Below are positions 41,105 through 52,545 of a DNA stretch of 64,000 nucleotides, in pieces. Numbering within the stretch: position 1 is the first letter of the stretch; each line of letters begins with the position of its first letter. Source of the DNA: Portulaca oleracea (Eukaryota; Streptophyta; Magnoliopsida; Caryophyllales; Portulacaceae); NCBI GenBank assembly GCA_029582165.1, contig CM055870.1, positions 53,661,213-53,725,212 on the forward strand. The letters are read 5' to 3'. The position numbers were made by a program, and so were the translations under genes. The notes under the pieces were generated by a model. The model was not told where the DNA came from. It did no database searches and was given only the letters and a program-made list of their open reading frames with translations.

Positions 41105-44100
41105 AGATGATGCGTCTGTAGTAAGTCATATATAAATATATATGTATATATGAATATATATAACCCAAAAATATGGATCACTATTACACATATTCTTAGG
41201 TCAATGCAATATTTGCAGCTGAAAACTCTTCAATCATTTTAGTAATTCGTAATAATTATTTTAATCTGGGATGAACACATAATAATTATTTTAATCTGGG
41301 ATGAACACACATGAATAATGTATCTAGTACCACTAAAAGTTAGAGAACCTATGTATGAGTGTTTTAGGTGCTTAGCATTTGTAAGCTATGGCAAATTAAT
41401 CCTATCCGTTACACATATTTTGCGTTTTTTTAACTAATTCAAACAATTATCTATGAATATATAATCTTTAAATACTTAATTTCAATGTAATGATTAAATA
41501 AAGTAAATACCCCTTCTGTTTCATATTAATTGTCATCTTTGGTAATTGTGCAGTCAAACTTTAAAAACTTTGACCATAAATTTCTCAATATATACAATGA
41601 TTAATTATATAAAATTACCACGATTAGATACATAATGAAAAATATTATCCTAAAAGTATAATATTGTAATTGTTAATGAAAGAATTTCGGATCGTAATAT
41701 ACCCACCTTTTGGGGTATTGGATCGTAATATACCCACCTTTAGTATAGGATACTAATATACCGACATTTATACCTTGGTGATTTTAATGTACTTACCGTG
41801 ACTTAAGCGACAGTGAACCAATCTCAAGAATAATGTGGCATGTAGTTAAAACTTCCTAAGACTCATGTGGAACCAATACAAGCCCACTTAAGTCGTCCTT
41901 GAGACTGATTTACTACCATTAAAATCATGGTAAGTACATTAAAATTACATAGGTATAAAGGTTGATATATTAATATCCAATAGTAAAATGTGAGTATATT
42001 ACAACCCAAGACCCTAAAAGATTCAATGAGTTACATTACGACCCAAAAATTAACATTGAAACCGTAACAATGATCTAAACGACGATTAATATGGAACAAA
42101 TAGAGTAGAATTGTTGGCACACATACCTCGTGAGCCATAGTTTGAAGTGCTATTCCAAGCATCTCAAAATCCCACATATAATTGGGTTCATCATTTGGTG
42201 TACGCACTCTAAAGGTTAACACCATTTGGCCACCATGCTTGATTTCTCTTGCACGTAGACTTAAAAACTTGCTAAAATCCTTTGCAAATTGCTCATAATA
42301 TGCTTCATAAACATTTGAAGTGCTTTTGATGACACATATGGCATCTTTGTTGAGAGTTATTCCATCTTTGCTAGTCAAATCTTTCGGTACCTGTTAGAGC
42401 ATTTACAATGAATGCATTTACGAGGCTAAAGTTTGCATTAAAAATGCTACAAAGAATAACATAAAGTAGCAAAACAGCAAAAGAAATCACCAAAACTGAA
42501 CCCAACAACTAAAGATACAAAATAGGAGAACCGCAAAACAGTCATCTAAACCACAAACACTCCAAAAAGAAGTCAAACACAAAGATTCATATTCTATTAA
42601 GCATCCTTCTAAAAGTGTTCGCCAACTGCACGATGATTCCGAATGACCTTTAAACCACAAACCTTCCTCACCAATTTCCTCTTGCGAGCAAGGATCTACT
42701 CAACATTCATTGTACATGCTCTAACAGGTACCGAATGATTTGACCATTTTTTTCAAATAACACCTCATAACTGCACATTTTCGCTAATGTAAATGGTGTT
42801 TTTTGTTTGCAAAAAAATTAAATTCATCTTTACTTATGTAGACTTGCTTATGTGAGATTAATTTAGTAAAGATTTTAATTTTTTTGCTACTCAATCTACC
42901 ACGCAAGACCGCCACCACTGAAATTGTTTCAGGTGTATTATTGTCCAACACTCTTCCAAATTACAGTATATTATTGTCCAAGAAAAATGTTTAGTGCATT
43001 ATTGTCCAACACCCTCACAATACAATATATTAGCGTCCAAAAACCCTAAATAATTAGAAAACCATACATAAAATGTATATCATATATTATGATAACTTTC
43101 ATTCAATTCATTATGTGACACTTGTTTGTAAAAGTTGCATCAATATATCCCTATGAATGTATTTTTAAAATGAAAATGATAAATGTCTTGTGCAAGACAC
43201 ATATTTTGTGTCTTGCCATTATAGAAAACCTATATATTTGTAAATTTAATTGGAAAAAAGTTACATGATTGACTTCTATAATTATAATAATATATATAAA
43301 TTGTATAAAATCATACTTTTATCTATATTTTTAAAAATTTACAAAAAGGCGTAATGATAAATCCACTCTTTAATTTCTAACTTCTAATTTACCGATATGT
43401 TTATAAAAGTTGTATCACTATATACTTTTAAATTTTATAAAAGTTGACCGCACATGCGAGATAATGATAGATAATTAAAGACAACAAAAAAGTATTAAAA
43501 TGTCCATAATAAACATGACCCATCAACCTCATAATTTCCACCTATGAGAAGTTTTTACTTCCACCAAGATGGAAAGCTTGGAAGATGGGGGTATTAGCCA
43601 CTTCGTTGCCTACCACCTCTTTGGCAGGGACAGAGAGAGTATATGATTTTAGACTTGACAATCTGACCCGTTCGAATGGTCCACTTGAACCTGACCTAGC
43701 CCAAATCAGAAAATGCCAAAATCATTAACACGAAATGGACCCAAACTGACTTTATAACCTGAGTTTATCTTTCACCACTTTGTTTGTTTTTCAAAGATAA
43801 TTTTATCTTACAAAAAATAAAATGATACGAAATCAACCCGATTAGAAAACACCCAACCTAAACCTTGTTCATGGGAAGTTACTCAATCCTACCCGAACAG
43901 GTCGAACCCGAACGCGACCCGATTATTAGGCATATACATGCATGATGGACAAGTTTGGTTGCTTGTAAGTCATAACGACAAATAATTTAGGTTGTGTTTG
44001 ATCGGAAAACTTTCCTGGGAAACTTAGTCACAAACCTTTTCATGTTTAATAGTCCCTAACGGATGGAAAAGTTTTAATGTAAGACTCATCATTTCACTTT

Positions 44101-46705
44101 CAAGTTCAGTAAACGTTTTACCAAAGGGGATAGGAAAAGTCTTTCCCGGAAATGTGTTTTCCAAAAAACATTTTCTCAAGAAACGGCCTGTAAAACCATC
44201 TCACATGTATGTCATTTGGGCTTGAAGCATTGATGCTACAAAGGCCCCTTCATCTTGCGCTTATGAACATGAGGGATGCTGAGACTCAAATCTGAGACCT
44301 TTTACTCAATATAACTCTGATATCATGTGGAACCATATCAACCAAAAGTTTAAGCTAATAATTGTATGTCCAATGATGAATTTTATACTCTAAGACTACC
44401 AAAGGTACCATGAAAGATAAGAAAAAGACAACAACACTAACCTGAGAGAGAAAATGTAAGCAGGAAGAAGCATGAACCAAATGAAGAGAGTCGCTAGGGA
44501 AAAGCCTCTCATAGAAAGAACCCGGTGCACCAAAGACAAAGCACTGTCCGAATTTATGTGCTTCATCCTCATCCTCATCCTCATTCTCATTCTTATTATG
44601 TAGTTTCTCTTGAAAAGCAATAGAAGACTTAAACAAAGTGTTGAAATCATTCCCAATAAGATCATTTAGGAACACTTGATACTCAGGAAGGGCCTTGTGT
44701 TTGCTTTGGTACAAACAAGTTGTGATGTTGATTGCCTCCCAAGCAGCCTCCAAGGCATTAGGCCCTGATGAACAACCCAAATCTGCTATGGATAAGTGTT
44801 GAGGCATGGTTTTATTGCACATTTCCTTGATTGTCTCCTCTAGTATTGGTCTTGCCTTTGATATTATGTTTCTCTGCATGCATCCAAGTAAAGGTATTGT
44901 TAATTTATTATACAGGGCACAATTATGTTGTTAGAAGTGGACTAGTTACCCAATCGGTTGACCCAGTGGGTCAATGGTTCAACTAGTCGAACCGGTTTGG
45001 CCAGATTAGATCGGGTGAAGCGAGTGACGGTTCAACCGGTCACGAATTAAAAAAATTCATATGCTTCAAGAATAATTAAGCTACCACAATAATTAAACCG
45101 GCATGAACATGACATGAATTAGTCAAAACCAGATTGAACCGGTCAAAAACCGGATTGAACCGGTAAAAAACCAGAATTTTCTAAATTAAATCATCATAAT
45201 TTTGGTCTGACCGTGAACCGCCTGGTTCAACCGGTTGAACCGGTTTTGGCGTTTTTTTCTCGATTAAGCTAGTCAGCCGAGTTAAACTTGGAATTGGACC
45301 GGTCAACTTGCCGGTTCATGATTGAACCGCCCGGTCCGATCCGATTTTCGCAACATAGATATAGGGTTGAGCATCGGTTTGGGACTCGACAGAATGGATC
45401 GAGGACTGAACTTGGGGACTGAGTTGGACCGTAGATTGGATTGGTGAAAACAGGTCAGTCCTAGATTGGGCCGATTACATTTTCTATCGGTTCAGTTTGG
45501 ACTTAATTATGCGTACCCATATTGAGAAAGACGGAAAGAAACCCTGAAATCTTAGGAGTTGAGTCACTTTTATTCAGCCCTTTAGTGGAGTTATCAGTCC
45601 TTTAGTTCGGTCAAAGAGTTGGACCAAGGACTGCATATTATAATTTCTCTATGCAAGTAGAGATATCACAGAAAACCATGCAATAATTAGTATGAAAATT
45701 AATTAAATACCCTTAATTAAAATTACTTTTGAGGTTTATTTCATGAATGTTAATTGTAAAATTTAAGGGGGAAAAAAGAATCTTTGAAGAAGGGATACAA
45801 GTCGAGATGGCAAAATCATTTGTAAAATGTCTTTTAGATTTCCATCCAGTCAACCACGCCGGTAAAATTCAAAGGCAGGCAAGATTTGGTAAATATTTGC
45901 CAGAAGTTACCAAAACTTATCAAAATTTGTACATTTACTCAAACTTATGTTTTATTTGAAAAAAAAACTATTACTTTATTCAAAAATATCATTTTCTCTA
46001 ATACTTACCAAAACTTATCTTTATTATTACCAAATCTTATCAAAACTTAACTTTTACCATATCACCCATTTACTCGTAAATTTTATATGTCGTAGCAAGT
46101 TTCTCTGGATATCCCTGATGATCATGTTGATCATGCTTTCGCCAATGAGCTTGTAGCTCAAGTAGCGTGAGGGTGAGAGGTTTGTCCTCCTCACCAAAGT
46201 TCGATCCTTGGTTATTGGTGTCTTTCGGAGGCTATTTTAGGCTGGTAGATCTATTGGGCTCTCCTTGAAATAGGGGACTCAGTAGGTAACTCGACATACA
46301 AATGTAAAAAAAAAAAATGCTTATCATGCTTTCAATTTATACCATTGAGACTAAGCTCTTAAGTATATTTTGCAATTTACATTAATGGAAGAACGAACTA
46401 TCATTTAACGACGTGTTCTTTCGCGCCGTAAACTTTTTACAATCTAACTTTACTTGCTCTTACATAATTCATTACCCAACTTTTCCTGAACTTTTTACTT
46501 CTAAAAAACATCATTACATACTTCTACCTAAACCTACTCAAACTTACTTGACTCAATTTCTACATACCTACTGAAAGAACTGAGCATAAAGAAAATAACA
46601 TTTTGCTCAGAAAGGAGGAAAGAAAGAAACCTGAAGCCATGAATTGGTAGCATAGCTAAACTCTCCTTGGCCTCCCTCCATGTGAAGTATCTTGTCCACT
46701 TTCAT
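39838..46705 (-). CDS. SABATH methyltransferase (SAM-dependent carboxyl methyltransferase), 374 aa
   Basis: Four exons on the minus strand: 46705-46631, 44873-44442, 42390-42127 and 40191-39838. All are phase 0 with GT..AG introns of 1.75-2.05 kb, the usual SABATH structure. The start M-K-V-D-K-I-L-H-M-E-G-G gives 374 residues, the normal family length; the frame is open upstream, so a longer N-terminus cannot be excluded. Seen: the N-terminal S-Y-A-T-N-S-W-L-Q, SAM motif I A-D-L-G-C-S-S-G-P-N, P-G-S-F-Y-E-R-L-F-P and the C-terminal D-S-F-R-A. The family methylates carboxyls of salicylate, benzoate, jasmonate, IAA or similar. The substrate box reads H-A-S-S-C-L-H-F-L-S-Q rather than H-S-S-Y-S-L-M/H-W-L-S-Q, so Tyr and Trp positions have changed. 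An acidic N-E-N-E-D-E-D-E-D-E-D insert is encoded by a GAGGAT-type microsatellite. Substrate cannot be assigned. Confidence 0.9.
40503..41006. mobile_element. MULE-type MITE in SABATH intron 3
   Basis: The arms share GAAATTGGATTCTAACAATC / GGATATTGGATTCTAATAAT, CCCTACTATCATTTTGG and ATTCTGGTG. The terminal TTGGATTCTAAYAAT equals the end of MULE-1, so it belongs to the same TIR group. It is flanked by TA repeats, which hides the target duplication. T-rich interior; no transposase. Confidence 0.75.
41007..41104. repeat. (TA)n / TATT microsatellite
   Basis: About 100 bp of TA repeats with interspersed TTTATA, in SABATH intron 3. Frames across it give poly-Ile/Tyr artefacts. Confidence 0.9.
41508..42108. 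mobile_element. Stowaway-like MITE split by another MITE, SABATH intron 3
   Basis: The left half starts TACCCCTTCTGTTTCATATT and the right half ends AATATGGAACAAATAGAGTA. Between about 41685 and 42045 lies a second MITE. Confidence 0.7.
41685..42045. mobile_element. MITE nested in the intronic Stowaway
   Basis: Inverted arms with GGATCGTAATATACCCACCT on the left and, inverted, GGGTCGTAATGTA and GTTGTAATATACTCACA on the right. They are built from the TAATATACC words also seen in 49077-49644. Exact borders and target duplication are uncertain. Confidence 0.65.
42910..43045. mobile_element. Right-half fragment of a MULE MITE, SABATH intron 2
   Basis: Repeats of TTATTGTCCAA and TTAGCGTCCAAAAACCC match the right arm of 18331-18917. 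No left partner was recognised. Confidence 0.65.
44930..45360. repeat. AACCGGTT-rich degenerate repeat, SABATH intron 1
   Basis: Many copies of AACCGGT, GAACCGGTC and GGTTCAACCGG in both orientations over about 430 bp. It may be a degenerate element with internally repetitive arms; no TSD was found. Confidence 0.6.
46141..46322 (+). mobile_element. tRNA-derived SINE, SABATH intron 1
   Basis: It starts GCCAATGAGCTTGTAGCTCA. An A-box-like TAGCTCAAGTAGCGTGAGG and a B-box AAAGTTCGATCCTTGG are about 35 bp apart, followed by a 3' body and an A-rich tail (46306-46318). An 11-bp direct repeat ATCATGCTTTC flanks it at 46130-46140 and 46323-46333. This is the layout of plant SINEs. Confidence 0.82.
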
Positions 46706-46989
46706 TGACCTCATGTCCACATTATAACTTGTGGAGTTGTACTTGTTGTGAGCCATTTGAACACACGCAAAACTAGATTTCATTTTCCAACAACCTTCCC
46801 TTCTATCCACCCTTATTGCCTTATTTTTTGTCACCCAATTCCACTTGATGTTCAAGGGAGTTTTTGAGAGCAAGTACATCTCCATCCCTGTAAATATATT
46901 CATCCCCCTTAATTATAATTCCACTTTAGTGTATAAATAATATATATGGGGACAGGTGTGCAATATATATATATATATATATATATGTA

Positions 46990-47224
46990 CGGGAATAGAT
47001 AATACGAACATGACATTTTGGTGAGCATAGATAGACATCAAGTATCACAGAGATGGAGATCATGTATCGCAGAGATGGACATGGATAGTTGATGTCTCCC
47101 TGATGTTCACCATGCAAACTTGATCTCCATCTCTGCGATACATGATGTGCATCTTTGCAATACCTGATGTCCATCATTGTTCATTTGCTCACCAAAATAT
47201 CATGCTTATATTTTCTGTTATATT

Positions 47225-47225
<1 letters not shown>
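46990..47225. repeat. Long palindromic repeat in the SABATH upstream region
   Basis: The left arm holds ACATTTTGGTGAGCA, GACATCA and GATCATGTATCGCAGAGATG; the right arm holds their inverses, ending TGCTCACCAAAATATCATGC. The arms are about 100 bp with a small loop near 47090-47110. It could be a MITE, but its ends run into TA repeats. Confidence 0.75.
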
Positions 47226-47271
<46 letters not shown>

Positions 47272-47915
47272 GATTAAACGTGTCGGGATTAATTAGCTTA
47301 AAAAATACTACTAAACTCAACGACACAAAATAAAGAATTTATCGCTATCAAAGGAAAAAAGCAGAAACTCAACTATTTGAGTCACTCTCGAACAGTTATA
47401 AAACTAATTCAAAATATGCCTATACGGACCGAGGGAGAATCGAACTTGCCTACATTCATAATTTTAAATGGTGTCGAATAGTATATAGTCGTAATTATTT
47501 TATTTTTGGGAAGCATATTATGTTTTTCTTTTCAAAATTATAGTGATATCAGTTAACACAACTTGTTATATATATATTAAATATGGCCTGGTACACATAT
47601 GAGTGTCTGTGAATGCACCAAATATTCAAACTGAAAATAGCATTAGCATAGCTTATATAAAAAAGAAATTCATGGCAAAATCTGACATAAATTTTGGACG
47701 TTAATGTACTGATAGTTAGGTGCATATTACCAAAATTTACTCATATTACCAAAAAAGTGTACATTAATAGTATATTAAATAGGTTTAAAAGATAGTTAAT
47801 TCAGACCAATACCCTAAAGACCATATATTAGAGATCAAAATCCAATAAACTATACTAAATGTTAATAAGATACACCAAATATTTCCTAATGAAACAAACG
47901 AGAGGAGTTATTATG

Positions 47916-48129
47916 TACCTTCGTTCTAAATTAATTGTCACATTGACTAATGTTGATCATTAATTACTCACACATTATATTGAGTTACAATAAGAAATTA
48001 CCATCATTAGAAAGATATTTTTGTAACAATTATAATGAAAGTAATTTTATATTGTAACTCATTGTAATTTGTAAATAATTAACAGTCAAAATTAAACAAA
48101 ATGACAACTAATTTGAAACAGAGGGAGTA
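47916..48129. mobile_element. Stowaway-like MITE
   Basis: TACCTTCGTTCTAAATTAAT at the left and GAAACAGAGGGAGTA at the right, with complementary TTGTCACATTGAC/AATGACAACTAAT subterminal words. Confidence 0.75.
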
Positions 48130-48617
48130 TTTTTTTCAAAAAAAAAAAAAAATAGATACCATACCTGCAGTGAGAAGAACTTAAGAGGTCGAGGGTGGTT
48201 TTTTTTTTTGGTTCTTTATTTATTTTTTCACTGCTATTATTTTCATGGGTTTTTTTTTGAAGAAATTAGGCAAAATTAGAATGCAATTGCAATGGTGTGA
48301 GTATATGTATATATATGTGACACACAATCACAAGTCACAACAATCACGTAATCAATCATTTATTGTTTATTCATTTTCTTTAATTAAACGCATGCATGGG
48401 GTAGTCTAAGCCGCCATCCCTCGTTATTGCCTTGTAATTTATTAGGTTTTCCTGAAACACATGCTCCATATTCTACAATTGTTCATCCGTATATAGTAAG
48501 TTTGTTCATTCTGATTATTATGATTGTTCACTCTTATTCATATGATCGTTCACTCACAAATATCTGGAGCACATGCTCCGAGTGCATCTAATATATATTG
48601 TTATTGCCTTCATTTTT

Positions 48618-49826
48618 CTCTATTATTTTATGCGGTTGGTTGCGGTGCGGTGTCGTGCCGTATGGTGGAATTTTAAAAAGTATGGTGGATTATGGTAGGT
48701 TGTACTGGAAATTATGGTTGGTAGATTGATATATTTTAATTTGAAATTGGAAAAATAAATTGGTATTATTAAGTTAAAAAATTAGGAAAGAGAAATAATA
48801 TTTTTAATTTGAAATTGGAAAAAAATAAATTATGGTAGGTGGGTGTGGTGAAAAGTTTTAAGTTTTAAACTCTGTTATTTTATACGGCTGGTTGGCTGCG
48901 GTGCCACAACACACTGCACTTTGCCAAGACCCACCACAACATACCAATCCATCACAATTTACCAATACCCACCACAATCTACTTTTTAAAATTTATTTTA
49001 TTTATTTATTAAAAAGTTAAAATATATACAATATTACATTAAAACAACTCACCTAATCACTTTACCCTTTTTTATTGGGTTTTTGGATAATAATATACCA
49101 ATCTTTGGGGGTGTTGGATTGTAATATACCAACATTTATTATTGGACAGCAATATCCATGACCTTTATACATAGATGACATTATTATACCAACAGTAACT
49201 AAGGAGATGGCAAACCGGTCTCCATGCGCGCTAATATGGCTAGCGAACGGAAAAAAACTATTCCAAGCCAATAACCTCATTAACCCTTAGTTTTTCTCAC
49301 TAACCCACATTATAAGACATTAGTTGGTTGTGTTTCACGTCAGTACGAACACTGGTTCACCAGCCCATTATTCACTGTGTTAGGGTCGATTTTTTTTTTT
49401 TTTTTACGTGGGTTACTGAGAAAAATTGAGGGGTTAACAGGGTTATTGGGCAAGGGCCAGTTATTTTTCCTCTACCTATCACGTCAGAATCGAGACTAGT
49501 TAACCAATTACCACCACCTTAGTCACTGTTGGCATAATAATCTCACCTAAGTATAAAGGTAAGAGATATTATTATCTAATAGTAAAGGTCGCTATATTAC
49601 AATCCAACACCCCTAAATGTCAGTATATTATCATCCAATATTCCTTTTCTATTAGAAAAACAATACAATATTTCATCTCATTTCTTCCAATTACTTTTTC
49701 ACAATTACCAATATAATTTACAATTATAAAAAAACAAAACTCACCACAACTTACCAATAACTCACCACATCCACCACAATTCCACCACACCGCACCGCGC
49801 CATACCGCATCCAGCTATATAAAAGA
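48618..49826. mobile_element. Repeat with GCGGTTGGTTGCGGTG ends, interrupted by a MULE MITE
   Basis: The left side has TTATTTTATGCGGTTGGTTG and GTGGTGG/ATGGTGG words. The right side has the inverses CACCACAAC and CGCACCGCGCCATACCGCAT. A third similar end (TTATTTTATACGGCTGGTTG) lies at about 48874, so two related elements may be nested. Probable hAT-type MITE family; borders are approximate. Confidence 0.5.
49077..49644. mobile_element. MULE-type MITE, 568 bp
   Basis: Ends GGGTTTTTGGATAATAATAT and inverted GGAATATTGGATGATAATAT. Flanks TTTTTTATT (49068-49076) and TTTTCTATT (49645-49653) are a 9-bp duplication with one mismatch. The arms repeat TAATATACCAA/ACAATCCAACACC. It sits inside the GCGGTTGG-ended repeat. 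Confidence 0.78.
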
Positions 49827-49975
49827 ACAAGGCCTAAAAAGAGAAATGATATGTTATGGTGAATTGTGGTGAAAATTTGAAAAATGTGGTGCGATGTGGA
49901 TTGCAACCAATCAACCGTGGAAAGGAGCGAGACTTAAATAGTTTGGGTCAAATTGTGTTAACATATCATTTTGGG

Positions 49976-51151
49976 TCAAATTGTCTTCATCCAACCTCTT
50001 CTTCTTAGTAGTTTTATAGCCGTCTCCCGGTCTTGTAATATTTTCAGTCCACCTTTATTGCTCATGTCAACCGTCAGTCGATCCATCAAATCATCAAAAG
50101 GCGCGGATTTGCTCCCAGCGAGAGAATTGCAATTTCGAGATGACTTCTTAACCCCTTTCGCACGACTAGGACAACTAGAGTGAGTCCTACTCGTAGCTTT
50201 ACTAACCAACCTCCACTTTGGGTTCCACAAGAAGCTTACATTCTTTTTATGACGACTCTTGACTTTGTAAGCAATATGAAAAGCTTCCTTAACATCAATA
50301 GGTGGAGAACAAAACACCTCACCAACATCATTGTCAGGCATGTCACTAATAGTACGCTCGCTATCGGAATGAGCCACCTTAGTAGCACCCTCATTACCCC
50401 CAACCTTTAAATCCCTTAAAAGGGCATCCTTATAAGGAGAATTAACAACCTTGGGGACGACTGAATAAATAGGATCAGAGATGGTAGCAGAACCATCGGA
50501 AGCATCAGGACACACACAAACTCGATGATCATCCTTCACACCTATCTGCTTATCTTTTGGAACCCACATCCAATTCTCAGAGCCCTTCCTAGAAAGAGGC
50601 GAAGACCCACTCTTTTTGTAGAATTTAGCCCAAGCAACCCTTAAGACAACATCCTTATACCTCCAACCATTCATCTCAAGAACAATACATGAACCCGCTT
50701 TTTTTTCTTTGAAGCGAACAAAACCAAACCTCTTACCATTACGCCCCACCTTATGAGGGATGTAAGCATCAGCCACATAACCAAACTTCACAAACAATTT
50801 TTTCAACCAAACATTATCAACTCCAATAGGCAAATTGTCAACAAACACAGAGAACAAAGTATTGTCCCAAGAATCAACACCCGAGGGCCTCATATACTTA
50901 TCAGCAGTAGGCGAGGACATCAAAACACACGGGACATATGAAGGAGACGCACCAGAAACAGGGGTTTTAGGCTGCCCTAACAACATAACCAACTCTTTAA
51001 GCACTGAACAAATCTCGCTAACCCTAGAAAGGGCAAATAAAGAAACAACGTCCATAGCATTTGCACTAAAGGAGATGGAGGAAAAAATGGAGATTACCTC
51101 ACTCTTCAACTCAGAGCACCGAGAAACCAAGGTGCAATTCATACCAACCAT
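49976..51151 (-). CDS. Orphan LINE ORF1-type protein with RRM, 391 aa
   Basis: The frame is intact. An N-terminal helical stretch is followed by an RRM at about 100-180 with RNP2-like V-F-V-D-N-L-P and RNP1-like K-R-F-G-F-V-R-F, then a basic, Ser-rich C-terminus. The wording D-N-L-P..W-L-K-K-L-F..G-Y-V-A-D-A-Y-I-P is typical of the RRM in ORF1 of BNR-type plant L1 LINEs (described from Beta vulgaris). No zinc knuckle, endonuclease or RT follows; downstream is MITE sequence. So it is either the 5' end of a LINE whose ORF2 was lost or an exapted copy. A GC-rich, pyrimidine-rich leader precedes the ATG (51152-51640), as in LINE 5'UTRs. Confidence 0.75.
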   Translation of the reverse strand: MVGMNCTLVSRCSELKSEVISIFSSISFSANAMDVVSLFALSRVSEICSVLKELVMLLGQPKTPVSGASPSYVPCVLMSSPTADKYMRPSGVDSWDNTLFSVFVDNLPIGVDNVWLKKLFVKFGYVADAYIPHKVGRNGKRFGFVRFKEKKAGSCIVLEMNGWRYKDVVLRVAWAKFYKKSGSSPLSRKGSENWMWVPKDKQIGVKDDHRVCVCPDASDGSATISDPIYSVVPKVVNSPYKDALLRDLKVGGNEGATKVAHSDSERTISDMPDNDVGEVFCSPPIDVKEAFHIAYKVKSRHKKNVSFLWNPKWRLVSKATSRTHSSCPSRAKGVKKSSRNCNSLAGSKSAPFDDLMDRLTVDMSNKGGLKILQDRETAIKLLRRRGWMKTI

Positions 51152-51640
51152 AAGAAAAAACTCAGAAGAGATGCAAGAAATAGTCTAGAAAGTGGAAACC
51201 AAGGTGTAGCCGTCGTCGATCAACAACAAAGTTGTTGTCGACCACCAAAAGAAAACCTAGATGGATACTAGCAGAACCACTAGAAGCCGGCAGCAGCTTG
51301 ACCTAGAAAACTGACGACGATCCCCAGCTACCTCACGCAGGCCAGCAGAAGGAGACCCCTGGACGCCGCTGAGCAACCGGCGACCTGGAAACGCCGACGA
51401 ATCACCGAGCTGGCCTGGTTAAGGAAGCAACGAAGGACAGCAAAAGAGGGACGATGAACAGCGATGAAATCCAGCGACAAAGGCGGCGGGTCGGGGCAGG
51501 ACAGTGAGTGTGGCGGTTTAAAAGGGAGAGTCAAAGAGAGGAGGAGATAGGGCGCGTAGCCTGGCAACCGGAGCACCGAGCTCACGGGAGGCCGGTGAGC
51601 CCTCCAATGACCAGGGTCGGTGGCCAGGGGTAGGCCTGAT
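51152..51640 (-). other. GC-rich leader of the RRM ORF, probable LINE 5'UTR
   Basis: Markedly GC-richer than its surroundings, with words such as GCCGGCTTCTAGTGG and TCACCGGCCTCCC on the minus strand. A short frame in it (51328-51585) has no recognisable domain. It fits the 5'UTR/promoter of a BNR-like LINE. Confidence 0.55.
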
Positions 51641-52276
51641 TTGATGGGGAGGTTATCGGTTGGGTCGTAGTGAAGGCAAATTCAAAATTCAAACCATTCT
51701 GCCTGGAAAATTGTGTTTTTAGAAAGAATTTTTTTGGGGGAATTGTGCAAGGTTTGGTTTGGATTGGATTAGATTGGATTGGAAAGAGTTATCAATCCAA
51801 AGAACATGGCCTAAATTACATTTACCCTACCTGACATTTGTGGTAATAATTTTCACACCCGACATTTGTGAAATAATTTCTACCTTACCTTTTTCATAGG
51901 TTGGATGAAGATAAGGACTGATTGGGTGTGATCGTCCCTTGAGCCCTGGTGTCTTCTCTTGGAAAGTCTGGATGAGGAGGCTTGCAGAGCGGCAAAGGTT
52001 GTGTATTTATTGAAGATGCCTCTGGAAGATCATGAGACTGGGGCTAAGGCAGTCAGGGAGAATTTGCTGGATCTTAAGAAGATTCTTGTTCGAGTTGTGT
52101 TGTTTTGTTTGTTTGTCTGTTGTTTCCTCGTTGTCCCGAGTTTGTGATGTTTGCTTGTTTTTGTTGGATCCTTGCTGGACTGCTGTTTGTTGCGGTTTTA
52201 TAGCATTTTTTATGCGTTCTTAGCTTTTTATGGCTTGCAATTATCGAAAAAAATTGAGTTAACATAAATACTGGAG
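51641..52276. other. Intergenic; unidentified transcribed-looking fragment
   Basis: About 51905-52250 (plus strand) is less AT-rich and reads E-S-L-D-E-E-A-C-R-A-A-K-V-V-Y-L-L-K-M-P-L-E-D-H before a stop and a T/G-rich 3'UTR-like stretch. It could be the 3' end of a retrocopied gene or LINE. I do not recognise the protein. Confidence 0.4.
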
Positions 52277-52515
52277 TACTCCCTCCGTTTTTTTTATAAT
52301 TGTCACCTAGGTAATTGTGTTAAAAACTTTGACCGCTAATATCTTAATTTATATGATGATTCATCATACAAAATTGATGTCATTATTTTCGTTATAAAAA
52401 ATACTATTAGAAAAGTATAATATCATAGATCTTTATAAAAGTATTATGTGTGAAATTGTTGATTAAAGGCGGACCTCAAAAAGCGTGAAAGACAGATAAA
52501 AAAACGGAGGGAGTA
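52277..52515. mobile_element. Stowaway MITE, well conserved
   Basis: TACTCCCTCCGTTTTTTTTA at the left and AACGGAGGGAGTA at the right, 239 bp, closely matching 35942-36178 in its interior. Confidence 0.88.
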
Positions 52516-52545
52516 CATCTTTTTCTCAAAAAAAAACCATCTTTG

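Larger units (their letters stand above)
46906..49076. other. Upstream region of SABATH and further intergenic DNA
   Basis: No gene. It contains a palindromic element (46990-47225), TA microsatellites near 46961-46985 and 47222-47258, a Stowaway (47916-48129), and the left part of the GCGGTTGG-ended repeat (from about 48618). The SABATH promoter must lie in its first few hundred bases; no convincing TATA box was singled out among the TA repeats. Confidence 0.6.

Noticed and set aside
46141..46220. tRNA gene
   Set aside because: A and B boxes are present, but no cloverleaf with a plausible anticodon arm can be drawn, and an A tail plus direct repeats indicate a SINE.
46706..46903. N-terminal extension of the SABATH protein
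   Set aside because: The frame is open to 46903, but family members start close to the M-E-G-G motif and the start at 46705 gives the normal length. Kept as a caveat only.
47142..47333. Short gene near the SABATH promoter
   Set aside because: The frame crosses a palindrome and a TA microsatellite.
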